In this document: piece by piece, positions 1 through 7,270 of the stretch
Numbering within the stretch: position 1 is the stretch's first letter
Layout: each line of letters opens with the position of its first letter
Origin: Azospirillum sp. B21
GTDB taxonomy: Bacteria; Pseudomonadota; Alphaproteobacteria; Azospirillales; Azospirillaceae
NCBI RefSeq assembly: GCF_008364825.1
Contig: NZ_VTTO01000031.1
Span: 1 to 38,071 of the forward strand
Direction of reading: 5' to 3'
DNA: 38,071 bases
Translations under genes and position numbers: made by a program
Notes under the pieces: model-generated
Seen by the model: the letters and a program-made list of their open reading frames with translations, nothing else
Told to the model about the DNA's origin: nothing
Database searches by the model: none

Positions 1-505
1 GGGCGTTGTCGACGCCGGTGATGGTGTTGACGGCGGCACGGGACTCGCTGGTGCTGTCCATGCTCATGCCGTTGCCGGCGATCAGGTTCTTGCCGCCGTA
101 ACCGCTGTCGGCGGCCAGCTTGTCGATCTGCCCGCGCAGCGTGTTGAACTGGGCGGCCAGCGACTTGCGGGTGGCCACGGAGGCGGCGTCGTTACCCAGT
201 GCGGCGTAGGCCGCGGTGGTCAGGCCCTTGGCCTGGTCGACCATGGAATCGATCGAGCTCAGGCCCTTGTCGGCGGCCTGGATGGTGCTGATCGACTGGC
301 CCATCGCGTCCTTCAGCGACGTCAGGTCGCCGGCGCGCTGGTTCAGGCCCTTGGCCGAGAAGAAGGCGGTCGGGCCGTCGAGGGCGGTGTTGACCTTGTT
401 GCCCGTCGACAGGATGTTCTGCTTCTTGTTGATCTGTTCCTGCGTGCTCTGCAGCTGCAGCAGGTTGGTCCGCATGGAAGCGGAGAGGGTAACGTTGCCA
501 GCCAT
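1..505 (-). CDS. Flagellin, N-terminal part (gene runs off window start)
   Basis: The 168 visible residues match the conserved N-terminal D0/D1 region of bacterial flagellins: the start MAGNVTLSASMRTNLLQLQS, then a helix with INKKQNILSTGNKVN and the stretch ALDGPTAFFSAKGLNQRA. This region packs into the filament core through coiled-coil contacts, and the protein is exported by the flagellar type III apparatus. The C-terminal half is outside the window, so total length and the variable domain cannot be judged. The ATG at 505 follows a strong AAAGGAG ribosome site 8 nt upstream. A sigma-54 type promoter lies about 95 bp upstream, and a glycan/acyl modification operon on the same strand precedes the gene. 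It is therefore the likely substrate of that operon. A paralogous (for example lateral) flagellin is possible; the sequence does not say which. Confidence 0.93.
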   Translation of the reverse strand, partial: MAGNVTLSASMRTNLLQLQSTQEQINKKQNILSTGNKVNTALDGPTAFFSAKGLNQRAGDLTSLKDAMGQSISTIQAADKGLSSIDSMVDQAKGLTTAAYAALGNDAASVATRKSLAAQFNTLRGQIDKLAADSGYGGKNLIAGNGMSMDSTSESRAAVNTITGVDNA

Positions 506-600
506 GGTAGCCACTCCTTTGGAGGATCGATGTCCGGCGGCACCCCTCTTTGGAAGCGCCGATTACCGGAAGGGGACTAATTCCCCCTGCCAAAGGGGTA

Positions 601-616
601 GGCAAGAAGCGGGCCA
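601..616 (-). promoter_or_regulatory. Sigma-54 (-24/-12) promoter for flagellin
   Basis: Read on the minus strand, this is TGGCCCG-CTTC-TTGCC. The sigma-54 consensus is TGGCACG-N4-TTGC, so it matches at all but one position, with the invariant GG and GC at the right distance. Predicted transcription starts near 590, giving a leader of about 85 nt before the flagellin ATG at 505. Late flagellar genes in alphaproteobacteria are often sigma-54 dependent, so the placement makes biological sense. Confidence 0.8.
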
Positions 617-669
617 GTTCAAATTTGCCGGGTTTCCTTGGCAATCCGTACCGGTGGGCAGAAAAGCAC

Positions 670-765
670 CCGGCAAAATTTGCCGGTCTCTCGGCAGATT
701 CTGCCGGTCAGGCGGCAGGGCTTGCCGGGGCGGCAGATTCTGCCGGGTATTTCCTGCCGGGCAGG
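670..765. promoter_or_regulatory. Array of five CGGCA-type palindromes, probable activator sites
   Basis: Five dyads with a one-base centre are centred at 678, 699, 720, 738 and 759. The first is CCGGCAAAATTTGCCGG (670-686). The second and fourth are both CGGCAGATTCTGCCGG (692-707 and 731-746). The third (713-727) is slightly degenerate and the fifth (753-765) is CCTGCCGGGCAGG. Spacings are 21, 21, 18 and 21 bp, close to two helical turns, so bound dimers would line up on one face. The array sits about 60-160 bp upstream of the sigma-54 promoter, the usual place for an enhancer-binding activator. From memory, Caulobacter ftr sites bound by FlbD are also CGGC-containing dyads. Dyads three to five lie inside the 3' end of the KAS III gene. 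Confidence 0.7.
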
Positions 766-1766
766 ACAACCGTTTCGCACATCGCGAACGGCCCGACGGC
801 GATTGCGGCACTGCCCCAGGACCAGCCGACGCCGAAGCCCGACAGCAGCAGCCGGCACCTCCCGGCCGCAAGTGGCGCCGCAAGCGCGCCGGCGATCGCC
901 AGCGGGATGGAGGCGGAACTGGTGTTGCCGACCTCCCGCAACGCCACGACCGTGCGCTCCGCCGCCACGCCCATTTTCTGGCCGAGATGGCGGATCATCT
1001 GGGCGTTGGCCTGATGCAGGACGAGGTGGTCGACCATTTCCATCGTCCAGCCGGCGGTAGCGAGCACAGCCCGCAAGCTGCCGGGCACTTCGCGCAGGGT
1101 GAAGGCGAAGACCTGGGTTCCATCCATGAACAGGCGCGCCGGCCGATCGGGATGACGCATCGCCCCGCCCTCCGCCGTCAGGTAGGGAGCGCCGGCACCA
1201 TCGCTGCCGAGGTCGAAAGCCATCGGCGCCGCGGCGCCGTCCAACTCCAGGGCGGTCGCGGCGGCGGCGTCGCCGAACAGCGGCGCCACCGCACGGTCGT
1301 CCGGATCGACCAGATGGGACGTGGTATCGCCGACCAGCAGAAGCGCCCGCCGCCCGACGGCCTTCAGCAGCCCCGCCGCGGTCCACAGCCCATAGACGAA
1401 GCCGGAGCAGCCATGGGTGATGTCCAGCACGGCGGCACCCTTCCGCAGCCCCAGCCGCCGATGCAGGAGCGACGCCGTGCCGGGAAGCGTATGATCGTGG
1501 GTCTGGGTCACCAGAACCAGCAGATCGATGCTGCCGGGTTCCCAACCCAGCCCGTCGAGCAGACGGCGCGCCGCGGCTTCCGCCAAGTCGCTGGTGCATT
1601 GGCCGGGGGCGGCGATCCGCCGCTCCTCGATGCCGGTGGCGGCGGCGATCCGGCGCGCCGCATCCTCGCCGAAGCGGCGCGCCAGGTCGTCGACCGTCTC
1701 GCGCCCTTCCGGCACGCAGCCGACGATGCCGCGCACGCACACCCCGTCGATCCGGCTGGCGACCAT
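708..1766 (-). CDS. 3-oxoacyl-ACP synthase III (KAS III-like)
   Basis: Thiolase-fold condensing enzyme of 352 residues, close to the usual FabH length. The triad is visible: Cys120 in DITHGCSGF, His251 in LHQAN and Asn281 in VGNTSSASIP. Family members condense a primed acyl thioester with malonyl-ACP. The chosen ATG (1766) has GGGGGAGG 6-8 nt upstream; an in-frame start at 1826 would overlap the preceding reductase and lacks a good site. It follows the reductase by 43 bp in one operon with two ACPs and a ligase. This suggests a dedicated small acyl chain, not housekeeping fatty acid synthesis. Condensing enzyme plus reductase is also known in Pseudomonas flagellin-glycosylation islands, which supports a role in making an acyl group for the glycan. 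Its last codons overlap the palindrome array. Confidence 0.88.
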   Translation of the reverse strand: MVASRIDGVCVRGIVGCVPEGRETVDDLARRFGEDAARRIAAATGIEERRIAAPGQCTSDLAEAAARRLLDGLGWEPGSIDLLVLVTQTHDHTLPGTASLLHRRLGLRKGAAVLDITHGCSGFVYGLWTAAGLLKAVGRRALLLVGDTTSHLVDPDDRAVAPLFGDAAAATALELDGAAAPMAFDLGSDGAGAPYLTAEGGAMRHPDRPARLFMDGTQVFAFTLREVPGSLRAVLATAGWTMEMVDHLVLHQANAQMIRHLGQKMGVAAERTVVALREVGNTSSASIPLAIAGALAAPLAAGRCRLLLSGFGVGWSWGSAAIAVGPFAMCETVVLPGRKYPAESAAPASPAA

Positions 1767-1809
1767 CTCCGCCTCCCCCTGTTCACATGCGGCCTGGACC
1801 GGCGCTGCC

Positions 1810-2586
1810 TCAGCAGGTGATGCCACCGTCCACCGTAAGGGTCTGTCCCGTGATGAAACCGCCGCCGTCGCCCAGCAGGAAGCGGACCAGCGGCACCACG
1901 TCCGCCGCGGTGCCGAGCCGGCCCAGCGGCGTGCGGCGCACGATCTGGTCGCGCTGCCCGTCGGACAGGGTGCCCGACATTTCGGTGTCGAGATAGCCCG
2001 GCGCCACCGAATTGACGGTGATCGCCCGCCGCCCGACCTCGCGCGCCAGCGCCCGCGTCAGGCCGTCGAGGCCGGCCTTCGACGCCGAATAGGCCGCCAG
2101 CCCGACATAGCCGCGCTGCCCGATGATGGAGGAGATGTTGACGATGCGGCCCCCCTTGGGACCGGTGCCGCGTTCCACCAGCTTGGCGCGCAGGAAGGCG
2201 CGGGCGGCCTGCAGCGCTCCGGTCAGGTTGGTCTGGATCACCGCCTCGGCATCCACTTCCGGGAAGGTCGCCAACACGCCTTCACGCGCGATCCCGGCAT
2301 TGTTGACCAGCCCCCACAGCGGCGAACCGCCGCCCCAGGCGACGGCGGCGTCGAAGAAGGCGCGCACCTCGTCGCCCTCGCCGATGCGGCAGGACTGCCA
2401 GAACAGCTCGGGGCCGGCCAGCCGCTCCAGCGCTGCGGAGGACGAACGGCTGCAGGTAGACACCCGGTAGCCGTCGGCCAGCAGCGCCTCCACCAGCGCA
2501 AGGCCGAGGCCGCGGCTGCCCCCGGTGACGACGACGTGACGCTTCGGCTCTACGGCTGCGGCTGCGGCGGCTGCGGGCGGGGTCAT
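1810..2586 (-). CDS. Short-chain dehydrogenase/reductase, FabG-like
   Basis: A 258-residue classical SDR. The cofactor loop TGGSRGLG is at residues 21-28, NNAG at 95-98, the catalytic serine in NISS (152/153) and the YSASK signature gives Tyr166 and Lys170. The C-terminal GGxxTGQTLxVDGG pattern is typical of 3-oxoacyl-ACP reductases. It probably reduces the ketoacyl product of the adjacent KAS III to a 3-hydroxyacyl thioester with NADPH. The start codon overlaps the stop of the preceding ligase in an ATGA arrangement (2583-2586), so translation is coupled. The N-terminus carries a short alanine-rich stretch before the fold. A sugar-directed SDR is a less likely alternative, because the sequence around the active site is FabG-like. 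Confidence 0.9.
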   Translation of the reverse strand: MTPPAAAAAAAVEPKRHVVVTGGSRGLGLALVEALLADGYRVSTCSRSSSAALERLAGPELFWQSCRIGEGDEVRAFFDAAVAWGGGSPLWGLVNNAGIAREGVLATFPEVDAEAVIQTNLTGALQAARAFLRAKLVERGTGPKGGRIVNISSIIGQRGYVGLAAYSASKAGLDGLTRALAREVGRRAITVNSVAPGYLDTEMSGTLSDGQRDQIVRRTPLGRLGTAADVVPLVRFLLGDGGGFITGQTLTVDGGITC

Positions 2587-3767
2587 GCGGCTCCCTTTCG
2601 GCTCTTCTTGCCCGCCGCACTCAGCGGGATATGGTGGGCGAAGGTCAGGGCGCGCGGGCGGGCAGCCGGCGGCAGGTCGGTGGTCGCCGTGCGCAAGGCG
2701 GCACGCAAAACCTCCACGTCGACATCCGGCGCCGGCACGATGGTGGCGGTCAGAAGATGGCCGGTGATCGGGCTCGGCACCGCCGACACGGCGGCATCGG
2801 CCACCCCGCCCACCGCCAGCAACCGCCTCTCCACCGCCTCCGGCGAGACCTTCACCCCACCGACATTGACCAGCCCATCGAGCCGGCCGACGAACAGCAC
2901 GCGGTCGTCCTGCCGCTCCACCAGATCGCCGGTGGTCAGCCAGCCTTCCGCATCGGCGATGCCCGGTGCCGCACGCGGACTGCGCACCTCCAGCACGCCA
3001 TCCGCGATGCGCAGGGCAAGCCCGTCCGGCGCCTCGTCCAGCCACGCCGCCGGGAATCCGGCGCGGCCGTCGGCGACGGCGAACAGCGCCCCCGCCTCGG
3101 TCGACGCGTAGATGTGGCGCAGACGCGCGCCGGGAAAGCGTTCCGCCAACCGGTCGAGCAGCGGCTGGTCCGCCGCCTCCCCGCCCAACGTCACCGCCCG
3201 GAGCGGCAATTCGGCCTCGCCCAGCGCCATCAGGAAGGCGCGCCAGAAGCTTGGCGTACCGCTGACATGGGTCACGGCATGGCGCCGCGCCGCCGCCGCC
3301 AGACCGGCGATGCCGCCACCGCCGGAAACGGCTCCGGGCAGGGCGATCAGCAGCGACCCGGCCGCCGCCGCGGTCAGCATCACCTGAAGCCCGGCGAAGG
3401 CGCCCGGATCATAGGTCAGCAGCCAGCGCGCCCCCTCCTCCGCCACGCCGCGCAGACGGCCGCGCAGCCGGTCGAAGTCGTGGCACAGGCGTTTGGGCGC
3501 CCCGGTGGTCCCGGAGCTTTCCAGCGTGACGGAAAAACCCTGCCCCGGCTGCCACCCATCGGGATCCGCCGCACCGCGGGCCAGCAACAGCCCCTGCCCC
3601 GCAGCCTCGGCGGCGGCCAGTGCAGCCAGCACGCGCGACGGCCGGTCGGCCTGCACCACGCCGCCCGTCGGAACCGCCAATCCGGCAAGCTCCGGCCAGC
3701 CGAACAGGCCTTCCCCTTCGATCAGGCGGAAGTCCGGATGGATCCAGGCGGGGCGGCGCCCGGTCAT
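2583..3767 (-). CDS. Short AMP-forming acyl ligase (ANL superfamily)
   Basis: A 394-residue adenylate-forming enzyme. The phosphate loop is SSGTTGAPK (84-92), the ATP motif YASTEAG is at 220-226, the hinge region has GWLTTGDL (275-282) and GRLDGLVNVGG (294 on), and the C-terminal catalytic lysine is in LSAAGKKSRK (about 387). It is 100-150 residues shorter than most acyl-CoA synthetases, with the loss at the N-terminus, as seen in some ACP-loading ligases. ATGA overlaps with both the upstream ACP (3764-3767) and the downstream SDR (2583-2586) point to strict co-expression. The likely role is to activate a carboxylic acid and load it onto the neighbouring ACP; the substrate cannot be read from the sequence. 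Confidence 0.85.
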   Translation of the reverse strand: MTGRRPAWIHPDFRLIEGEGLFGWPELAGLAVPTGGVVQADRPSRVLAALAAAEAAGQGLLLARGAADPDGWQPGQGFSVTLESSGTTGAPKRLCHDFDRLRGRLRGVAEEGARWLLTYDPGAFAGLQVMLTAAAAGSLLIALPGAVSGGGGIAGLAAAARRHAVTHVSGTPSFWRAFLMALGEAELPLRAVTLGGEAADQPLLDRLAERFPGARLRHIYASTEAGALFAVADGRAGFPAAWLDEAPDGLALRIADGVLEVRSPRAAPGIADAEGWLTTGDLVERQDDRVLFVGRLDGLVNVGGVKVSPEAVERRLLAVGGVADAAVSAVPSPITGHLLTATIVPAPDVDVEVLRAALRTATTDLPPAARPRALTFAHHIPLSAAGKKSRKGAA

Positions 3768-4021
3768 GCCGGAACGGTGTAGAGGGCCGCCAACTCGCCG
3801 ACCGTGGTGAACTGGCGGAAGCCTTCGCGGAAGGGATCCTGGCCGGTCCGCTGCTCCAGCACCACCAGCAGCGTCGCAAGGTCGAGGGAGTCGATGGGCA
3901 GGCCGCCATCCAGGAAGCGGCTGTCGGCGGTCAGCGGCGGCAGCACCTCCCCCTTGTCGGCGGCGATGCGGCCGAGTTCCTCGGCGATCAGGGCAAAGAT
4001 GGGGGCAGGATGATTGGTCAT
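3764..4021 (-). CDS. Acyl carrier protein (second of operon)
   Basis: A predicted 85-residue phosphopantetheine carrier. The attachment serine is Ser45 in GGLPIDSLDLATL, which matches the xDSLxx motif. The fold ends in helix IV (FTTVGELAALY). It probably carries the acyl chain handled by the ligase, KAS III and reductase encoded directly downstream. The ATG at 4021 lies 7 nt after the stop of the hydrolase gene. An in-frame ATG at 4048 would add nine residues and overlap that gene. Neither start has a clear ribosome site, so translational coupling is likely and the start is uncertain. Confidence 0.85.
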   Translation of the reverse strand: MTNHPAPIFALIAEELGRIAADKGEVLPPLTADSRFLDGGLPIDSLDLATLLVVLEQRTGQDPFREGFRQFTTVGELAALYTVPA

Positions 4022-4028
4022 GGAATCG

Positions 4029-4877
4029 TCAGCTCTGGCTGGGGGCATCGTCGCAGCCGTCCAGGAAGGCCCGGATCGCGGCGGTCACCGGGCTGGCGGC
4101 TTCGATATGCGGCAGGTGTCCGGCGGTGTCGAAGACCCGGAACGGGGCGCCCGACGGCAGCCGGTCGGCGGGCGGCGGCGGGATGATCCCGTCGGTGCGG
4201 CCCCACAGAACCTGGATCGGCATCGGGTAGGCGCTCCAATCCACCGGCGGGCCGCCGTCGGCATGGGCGGCGAAGGAGACGTCGATGATCCGCTCCAGCC
4301 CCGCCCGGCGGACCGGGTCGGCGCCCTGCGCGTGCAGCACCTCGCCGAAGCGCGGGATCAGCGGCGACGGGCCGGCGAACAGACGCGCCGCACAGTCCCG
4401 CCCCTCTGCCACGTCGGCCGGCGCGATGGCCCGCCTGAGAAAGTCGAGGTCGAAGGGCGTGCCCAATCCGGCACTGGACAGCAGGGTCAGGCTCGCCACC
4501 CGGTCCGGCGCGAGCAGGGCCAATTCGCGCCCCACGTAACCGCCCATCGAATGGCCGATCACATGCACCCGCGCCAATTCCAGCGCGTCGAGGAATTCGA
4601 CCAGCCAGGGGGCGAAGTCGGAAACACGGCCGCTGCCCACGTCGGGGGTGGAGCCGCCATGGCCCGGCAGGTCCACCGCAACCGCACGCCGCCGGGACGA
4701 CAGGGCCGACAGGTTGAACTGCCAGGTCAGGCGGTCGCCGCCGAAGCCGTGCAGAAGCAGGACGGGCACGCCGCCGCTGCCGACCGACAGGTAGGCCGCC
4801 GGACCGCCGGCGACGGTGGCGACACCGGCGCGCAGGCGGCTGCCTTCCGAAACGGGCTTGGAAACAGGCCGGGGCAC
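4029..4877 (-). CDS. Alpha/beta hydrolase
   Basis: A 282-residue alpha/beta-fold hydrolase. The oxyanion motif is HGFGGD (from His43), the nucleophile elbow is GHSMGG with Ser110, the acid is Asp229 in WGRTDGI and the catalytic histidine is His254 in AGHLPHIE. No signal peptide is seen, so it is cytoplasmic. Its place between two ACP genes, 3 nt after the upstream one, suggests that it acts on acyl thioesters: either a thioesterase that releases or proof-reads the chain, or an acyltransferase-like enzyme passing the acyl group to a sugar. The closest family resemblance is to general esterase/AcoC-like hydrolases, so its substrate is open. Confidence 0.85.
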   Translation of the reverse strand: MPRPVSKPVSEGSRLRAGVATVAGGPAAYLSVGSGGVPVLLLHGFGGDRLTWQFNLSALSSRRRAVAVDLPGHGGSTPDVGSGRVSDFAPWLVEFLDALELARVHVIGHSMGGYVGRELALLAPDRVASLTLLSSAGLGTPFDLDFLRRAIAPADVAEGRDCAARLFAGPSPLIPRFGEVLHAQGADPVRRAGLERIIDVSFAAHADGGPPVDWSAYPMPIQVLWGRTDGIIPPPPADRLPSGAPFRVFDTAGHLPHIEAASPVTAAIRAFLDGCDDAPSQS

Positions 4878-4880
4878 CGG

Positions 4881-5114
4881 TCAGGCCGCGACCGGGGCAC
4901 CCGCCAGGGCCAGCAGGTCGGCGACGGTCTTGGCCTTGGCCAGCTTCTCGCCCTCCACCACCACGCCGGTCTTCTCGTCGACGAGCGCGATGAAGCTGAT
5001 GACGGCCAGAGAGTCCCAGGCCTCCAGCGATTCCAGGGCCTCGTCGCCGGTCAGCGTGCCGGGATCCAGTTCAAGCATCTCGTCAAGAGCGAGCAGGAAG
5101 TCTTTGCGATCCAT
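4881..5114 (-). CDS. Acyl carrier protein (first of operon)
   Basis: A 77-residue ACP. The phosphopantetheine serine is Ser35 in LEAWDSLAVISF. The acidic helix I (LLALDEMLELDPG) and final helix (KTVADLLALAG) are typical. The start has a clear AAGGAG site 8 nt upstream. WDSL-type carriers are common in acyl- or amino-acid-transfer modules of glycan gene clusters, as distinct from the DSLD-type second carrier in this operon. Two different carriers suggest two acyl or aminoacyl steps, or a loading carrier and an extending carrier. It sits 82 bp downstream of the cytidylyltransferase gene, with a small hairpin between. Confidence 0.87.
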   Translation of the reverse strand: MDRKDFLLALDEMLELDPGTLTGDEALESLEAWDSLAVISFIALVDEKTGVVVEGEKLAKAKTVADLLALAGAPVAA

Positions 5115-5170
5115 GGGCTGATCTCCTTGATGGGCCTCGTGAAGCCGACCGGTGGGATCCGATCGACCGT

Positions 5171-5187
5171 CCCGTTTTCTGAACGGG
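5171..5187. repeat. Small stem-loop between cytidylyltransferase and ACP genes
   Basis: CCCGTT (5171-5176) and AACGGG (5182-5187) form a perfect 6-bp stem with a 5-nt loop. There is no T-run after it on the minus strand, so a full terminator is unlikely. It may be an mRNA processing or attenuation element that separates expression of the sugar genes from the acyl genes. Confidence 0.4.
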
Positions 5188-5196
5188 CGTGTCTCG

Positions 5197-5943
5197 TCAG
5201 TGCAGCGTCTTTTGCCGGACCGAACGATTGATGTCCATCCAATCGGGGTGGTCGCGAAGCAGTTGGCAACAATCCTGCCAGCCGAAGGAGGGATCGGAGG
5301 GCAGCAGAGCCTCGATCAGGCGGCGCACCAGCTCGTAGTCGGCCGGTTCGTCCACGCACCAGCGCTGATCTGGCGGTTCGACCGGTTCGAGCGGCACCAG
5401 CGCGGTCCCCAGCCGGAAACGCTCCGGACGGCGGTAGATATAGGGGGTGACATGCTCCCGCTCGGCCGGATCGGTGGCGTTTACCGCCGCCTCGTCCAGC
5501 AGGCGGCGCGGGAAGATCTCCGCATCCAGCCCGCGCGGATACCGTGTGCTGTCGATCGACAGATAGTCCAGCGACGGATCGTCGCGGAAGGCGGCGATGA
5601 GGCGGCCGACGAGTGCCGGATCGATCAGCGGACAGTCGGCGGTGACTCGCACCACCAGATCCGCCGCCGCGAGGGCCGCCGCACCGGCGAATCGGCCGAG
5701 CACATCCTGCTCGTCGCCCCGGAAGACCTGGATGCCCAGGCTTTCGGCACATGCCACGACCGGGTCGTCGGTGGCGTTCACCGTCGTCGCCAGCACCACG
5801 GCATCCAGGCCGGGCGTGCGGGACAGCCGGTCCAGATGGTGGGCAAGCAGCGGCCGGCCGGCGGCCGGCATCAGCACCTTCCCCGGCAGGCGGGTGGAGG
5901 TCATGCGCGCCTGCGATATGGCGACGACGCGCGGCTTATCCAT
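5197..5943 (-). CDS. SpsF-type cytidylyltransferase (nucleotide-sugar synthesis)
   Basis: A 248-residue nucleotidyltransferase. The N-terminal ISQARMTSTRLPGKVL motif carries the nucleotide-binding arginine/lysine, followed by FRGDEQDVLGR and VVRVTADCPLIDP with the metal-binding aspartates. This is the COG1861 (SpsF) pattern, related to CMP-Kdo and CMP-sialic acid synthetases. It overlaps the preceding pseI by 8 bp, so it most likely activates the nonulosonic acid made by PseI to its CMP form. True PseF enzymes have a different N-terminal signature, so calling it pseF would go beyond the evidence. Confidence 0.87.
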   Translation of the reverse strand: MDKPRVVAISQARMTSTRLPGKVLMPAAGRPLLAHHLDRLSRTPGLDAVVLATTVNATDDPVVACAESLGIQVFRGDEQDVLGRFAGAAALAAADLVVRVTADCPLIDPALVGRLIAAFRDDPSLDYLSIDSTRYPRGLDAEIFPRRLLDEAAVNATDPAEREHVTPYIYRRPERFRLGTALVPLEPVEPPDQRWCVDEPADYELVRRLIEALLPSDPSFGWQDCCQLLRDHPDWMDINRSVRQKTLH

Positions 5944-6991
5944 GTGGGTCCTCCCCTCGCGGCGCCAGCATGTCCCAGCCCAGCGGTTCCCCCCGATGCA
6001 AGGAGCGGGCGGCACGCCGTCCCAGCACGTCGGGCAGGTGTTTCGGCGCCATGCCGAAGCCGGGGCGGATGGAGCGGACATTGGCGGGGGTCAGCGGCTC
6101 CCCTGCCTCGACATCGGCGACGACATAGAGCGAGCGGCGATAGTCGCGCCCGCCGGCCTCGCTGGGCTTCACCGTGTAGTCGACCCGGCCCATGGCGGCG
6201 GTCGCCGTCCGCACGGCCTCGGCCATCGCCTTGAACTCCGCCGGCTCAAGGGAAAAGGCGCTGTCGACACCGCCGTCGGCGCGCGACAGGGTGAAGTGCT
6301 TTTCAATCACCGTGGCGCCCATCACAGCGGCGGCGACCGGCACGGCGATGCCCTGGCTGTGGTCCGACAGGCCGGCGGCGATGCCGCCGAAACTCTCCGC
6401 CAGATGCGGGATCGTCCAGAGATTGCAGTCCTCCGGCGGCGTGGGATAGCCGCTGACGCAATGCAGCAGGGCCAGCGGCACGTCGCCGGCCGCCGTCACC
6501 GCCTCCTCGATCTCGCCCAGCGTCGCAAGGCCGGTGGACATGATCAGCGGCTTGCCCGACCGCGCGGCGCGGCGGATCAGCGGCAAATCGATCAGCTCGA
6601 AGGACGCGATCTTGAAGGCCGGAGCGTCCAATTCCTCCAGAAGTTCGACGGCCGTCTCGTCGAAGGGGGAGCTGAAGATGGTCAGCCCCAGCTCCCGCGC
6701 CCGTTCGCACAGCGGGGCATGCCACTCCCACGGGGTGTGCGCCTCGCGGTAGAGGTCGTGCAGGGTCCGTCCGCCCCACAGCCCGCCCTCCAGCCGGAAG
6801 CCGGGACCGTCATGGGCGATGGTGATGGTGTCGGCGGTGTAGGTCTGCAGCTTGACCGCATCAGCCCCCGCCTCCTTCGCGGCCTCCACCAGCGCCAGGG
6901 CACGGCCCAGGTCGCCGTTGTGGTTGCCCGACATCTCCGCGATCAGATAGGGCGGATGACCTCGCCCTATCGGCCGGCCGGCGATGGCCAT
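5936..6991 (-). CDS. pseI: Pseudaminic acid synthase (NeuB family)
   Basis: A 351-residue NeuB/PseI enzyme, normal length. The N-terminal TIM-barrel domain begins IGRGHPPYLIAEMSGNHNGD and continues with AGADAVKLQTYTADTITI, which is PseI-like and not NeuB-like. Later motifs are SSPFDETAVELLEEL, KIASFEL and the SDHSQG loop with EKHFTLSR. A C-terminal antifreeze-like (SAF) domain follows (RSLYVVADVEAGEPLT). The family condenses a 6-deoxy-diacetamido-hexose with phosphoenolpyruvate. Start choice: ATG at 6991 aligns with known N-termini; an in-frame TTG at 7051 would add 20 residues without a ribosome site. It is the first gene of the minus-strand modification operon. PseB, PseC, PseG and PseH are not in the window. 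Confidence 0.88.
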   Translation of the reverse strand: MAIAGRPIGRGHPPYLIAEMSGNHNGDLGRALALVEAAKEAGADAVKLQTYTADTITIAHDGPGFRLEGGLWGGRTLHDLYREAHTPWEWHAPLCERARELGLTIFSSPFDETAVELLEELDAPAFKIASFELIDLPLIRRAARSGKPLIMSTGLATLGEIEEAVTAAGDVPLALLHCVSGYPTPPEDCNLWTIPHLAESFGGIAAGLSDHSQGIAVPVAAAVMGATVIEKHFTLSRADGGVDSAFSLEPAEFKAMAEAVRTATAAMGRVDYTVKPSEAGGRDYRRSLYVVADVEAGEPLTPANVRSIRPGFGMAPKHLPDVLGRRAARSLHRGEPLGWDMLAPRGEDPHG

Positions 6992-7200
6992 CGGGGAACG
7001 GGCTTTGGGGGGATGGGCGGAGGCGGCGTTCGGCACGGGTCGACTTTCCAACGGGATGCAGGCGACTGAATCAGTCTTCCACGAAAATGTGAAGGAAGGT
7101 TAATTCCGGCCAGCGGCGGACATGCCTTCCAGTGTGTACCGATCCCGCGACCGGCGATGCAAGCGGGCTTTGCCGGAATGCGAGAGCACCCGCCTCATTG

Positions 7201-7229
7201 TGCGGCGCAGCAGAAGACGTTGCGCCGCA
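7201..7229. repeat. Perfect 9-bp inverted repeat in divergent gap
   Basis: TGCGGCGCA (7201-7209) and TGCGCCGCA (7221-7229) are exact reverse complements separated by 11 bp. They lie between pseI (minus) and the small plus-strand gene at 7271, so they are upstream of both. This favours an operator or leader structure over a terminator. No convincing -35/-10 or sigma-54 site was found in the same gap. Confidence 0.5.
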
Positions 7230-7270
7230 AGCGGAAATGCGACACACTCGCTAAAGACCACAATTAAATA

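Noticed and set aside
619..1740. Long minus-strand frame, and a plus-strand frame from 638, whose ends read as heptad-like repeats (GRICRPG..., RQILPVR...)
   Set aside because: They are out of frame with the KAS III gene. The repeated peptides are produced by the 21-bp palindrome spacing, which is a multiple of three.
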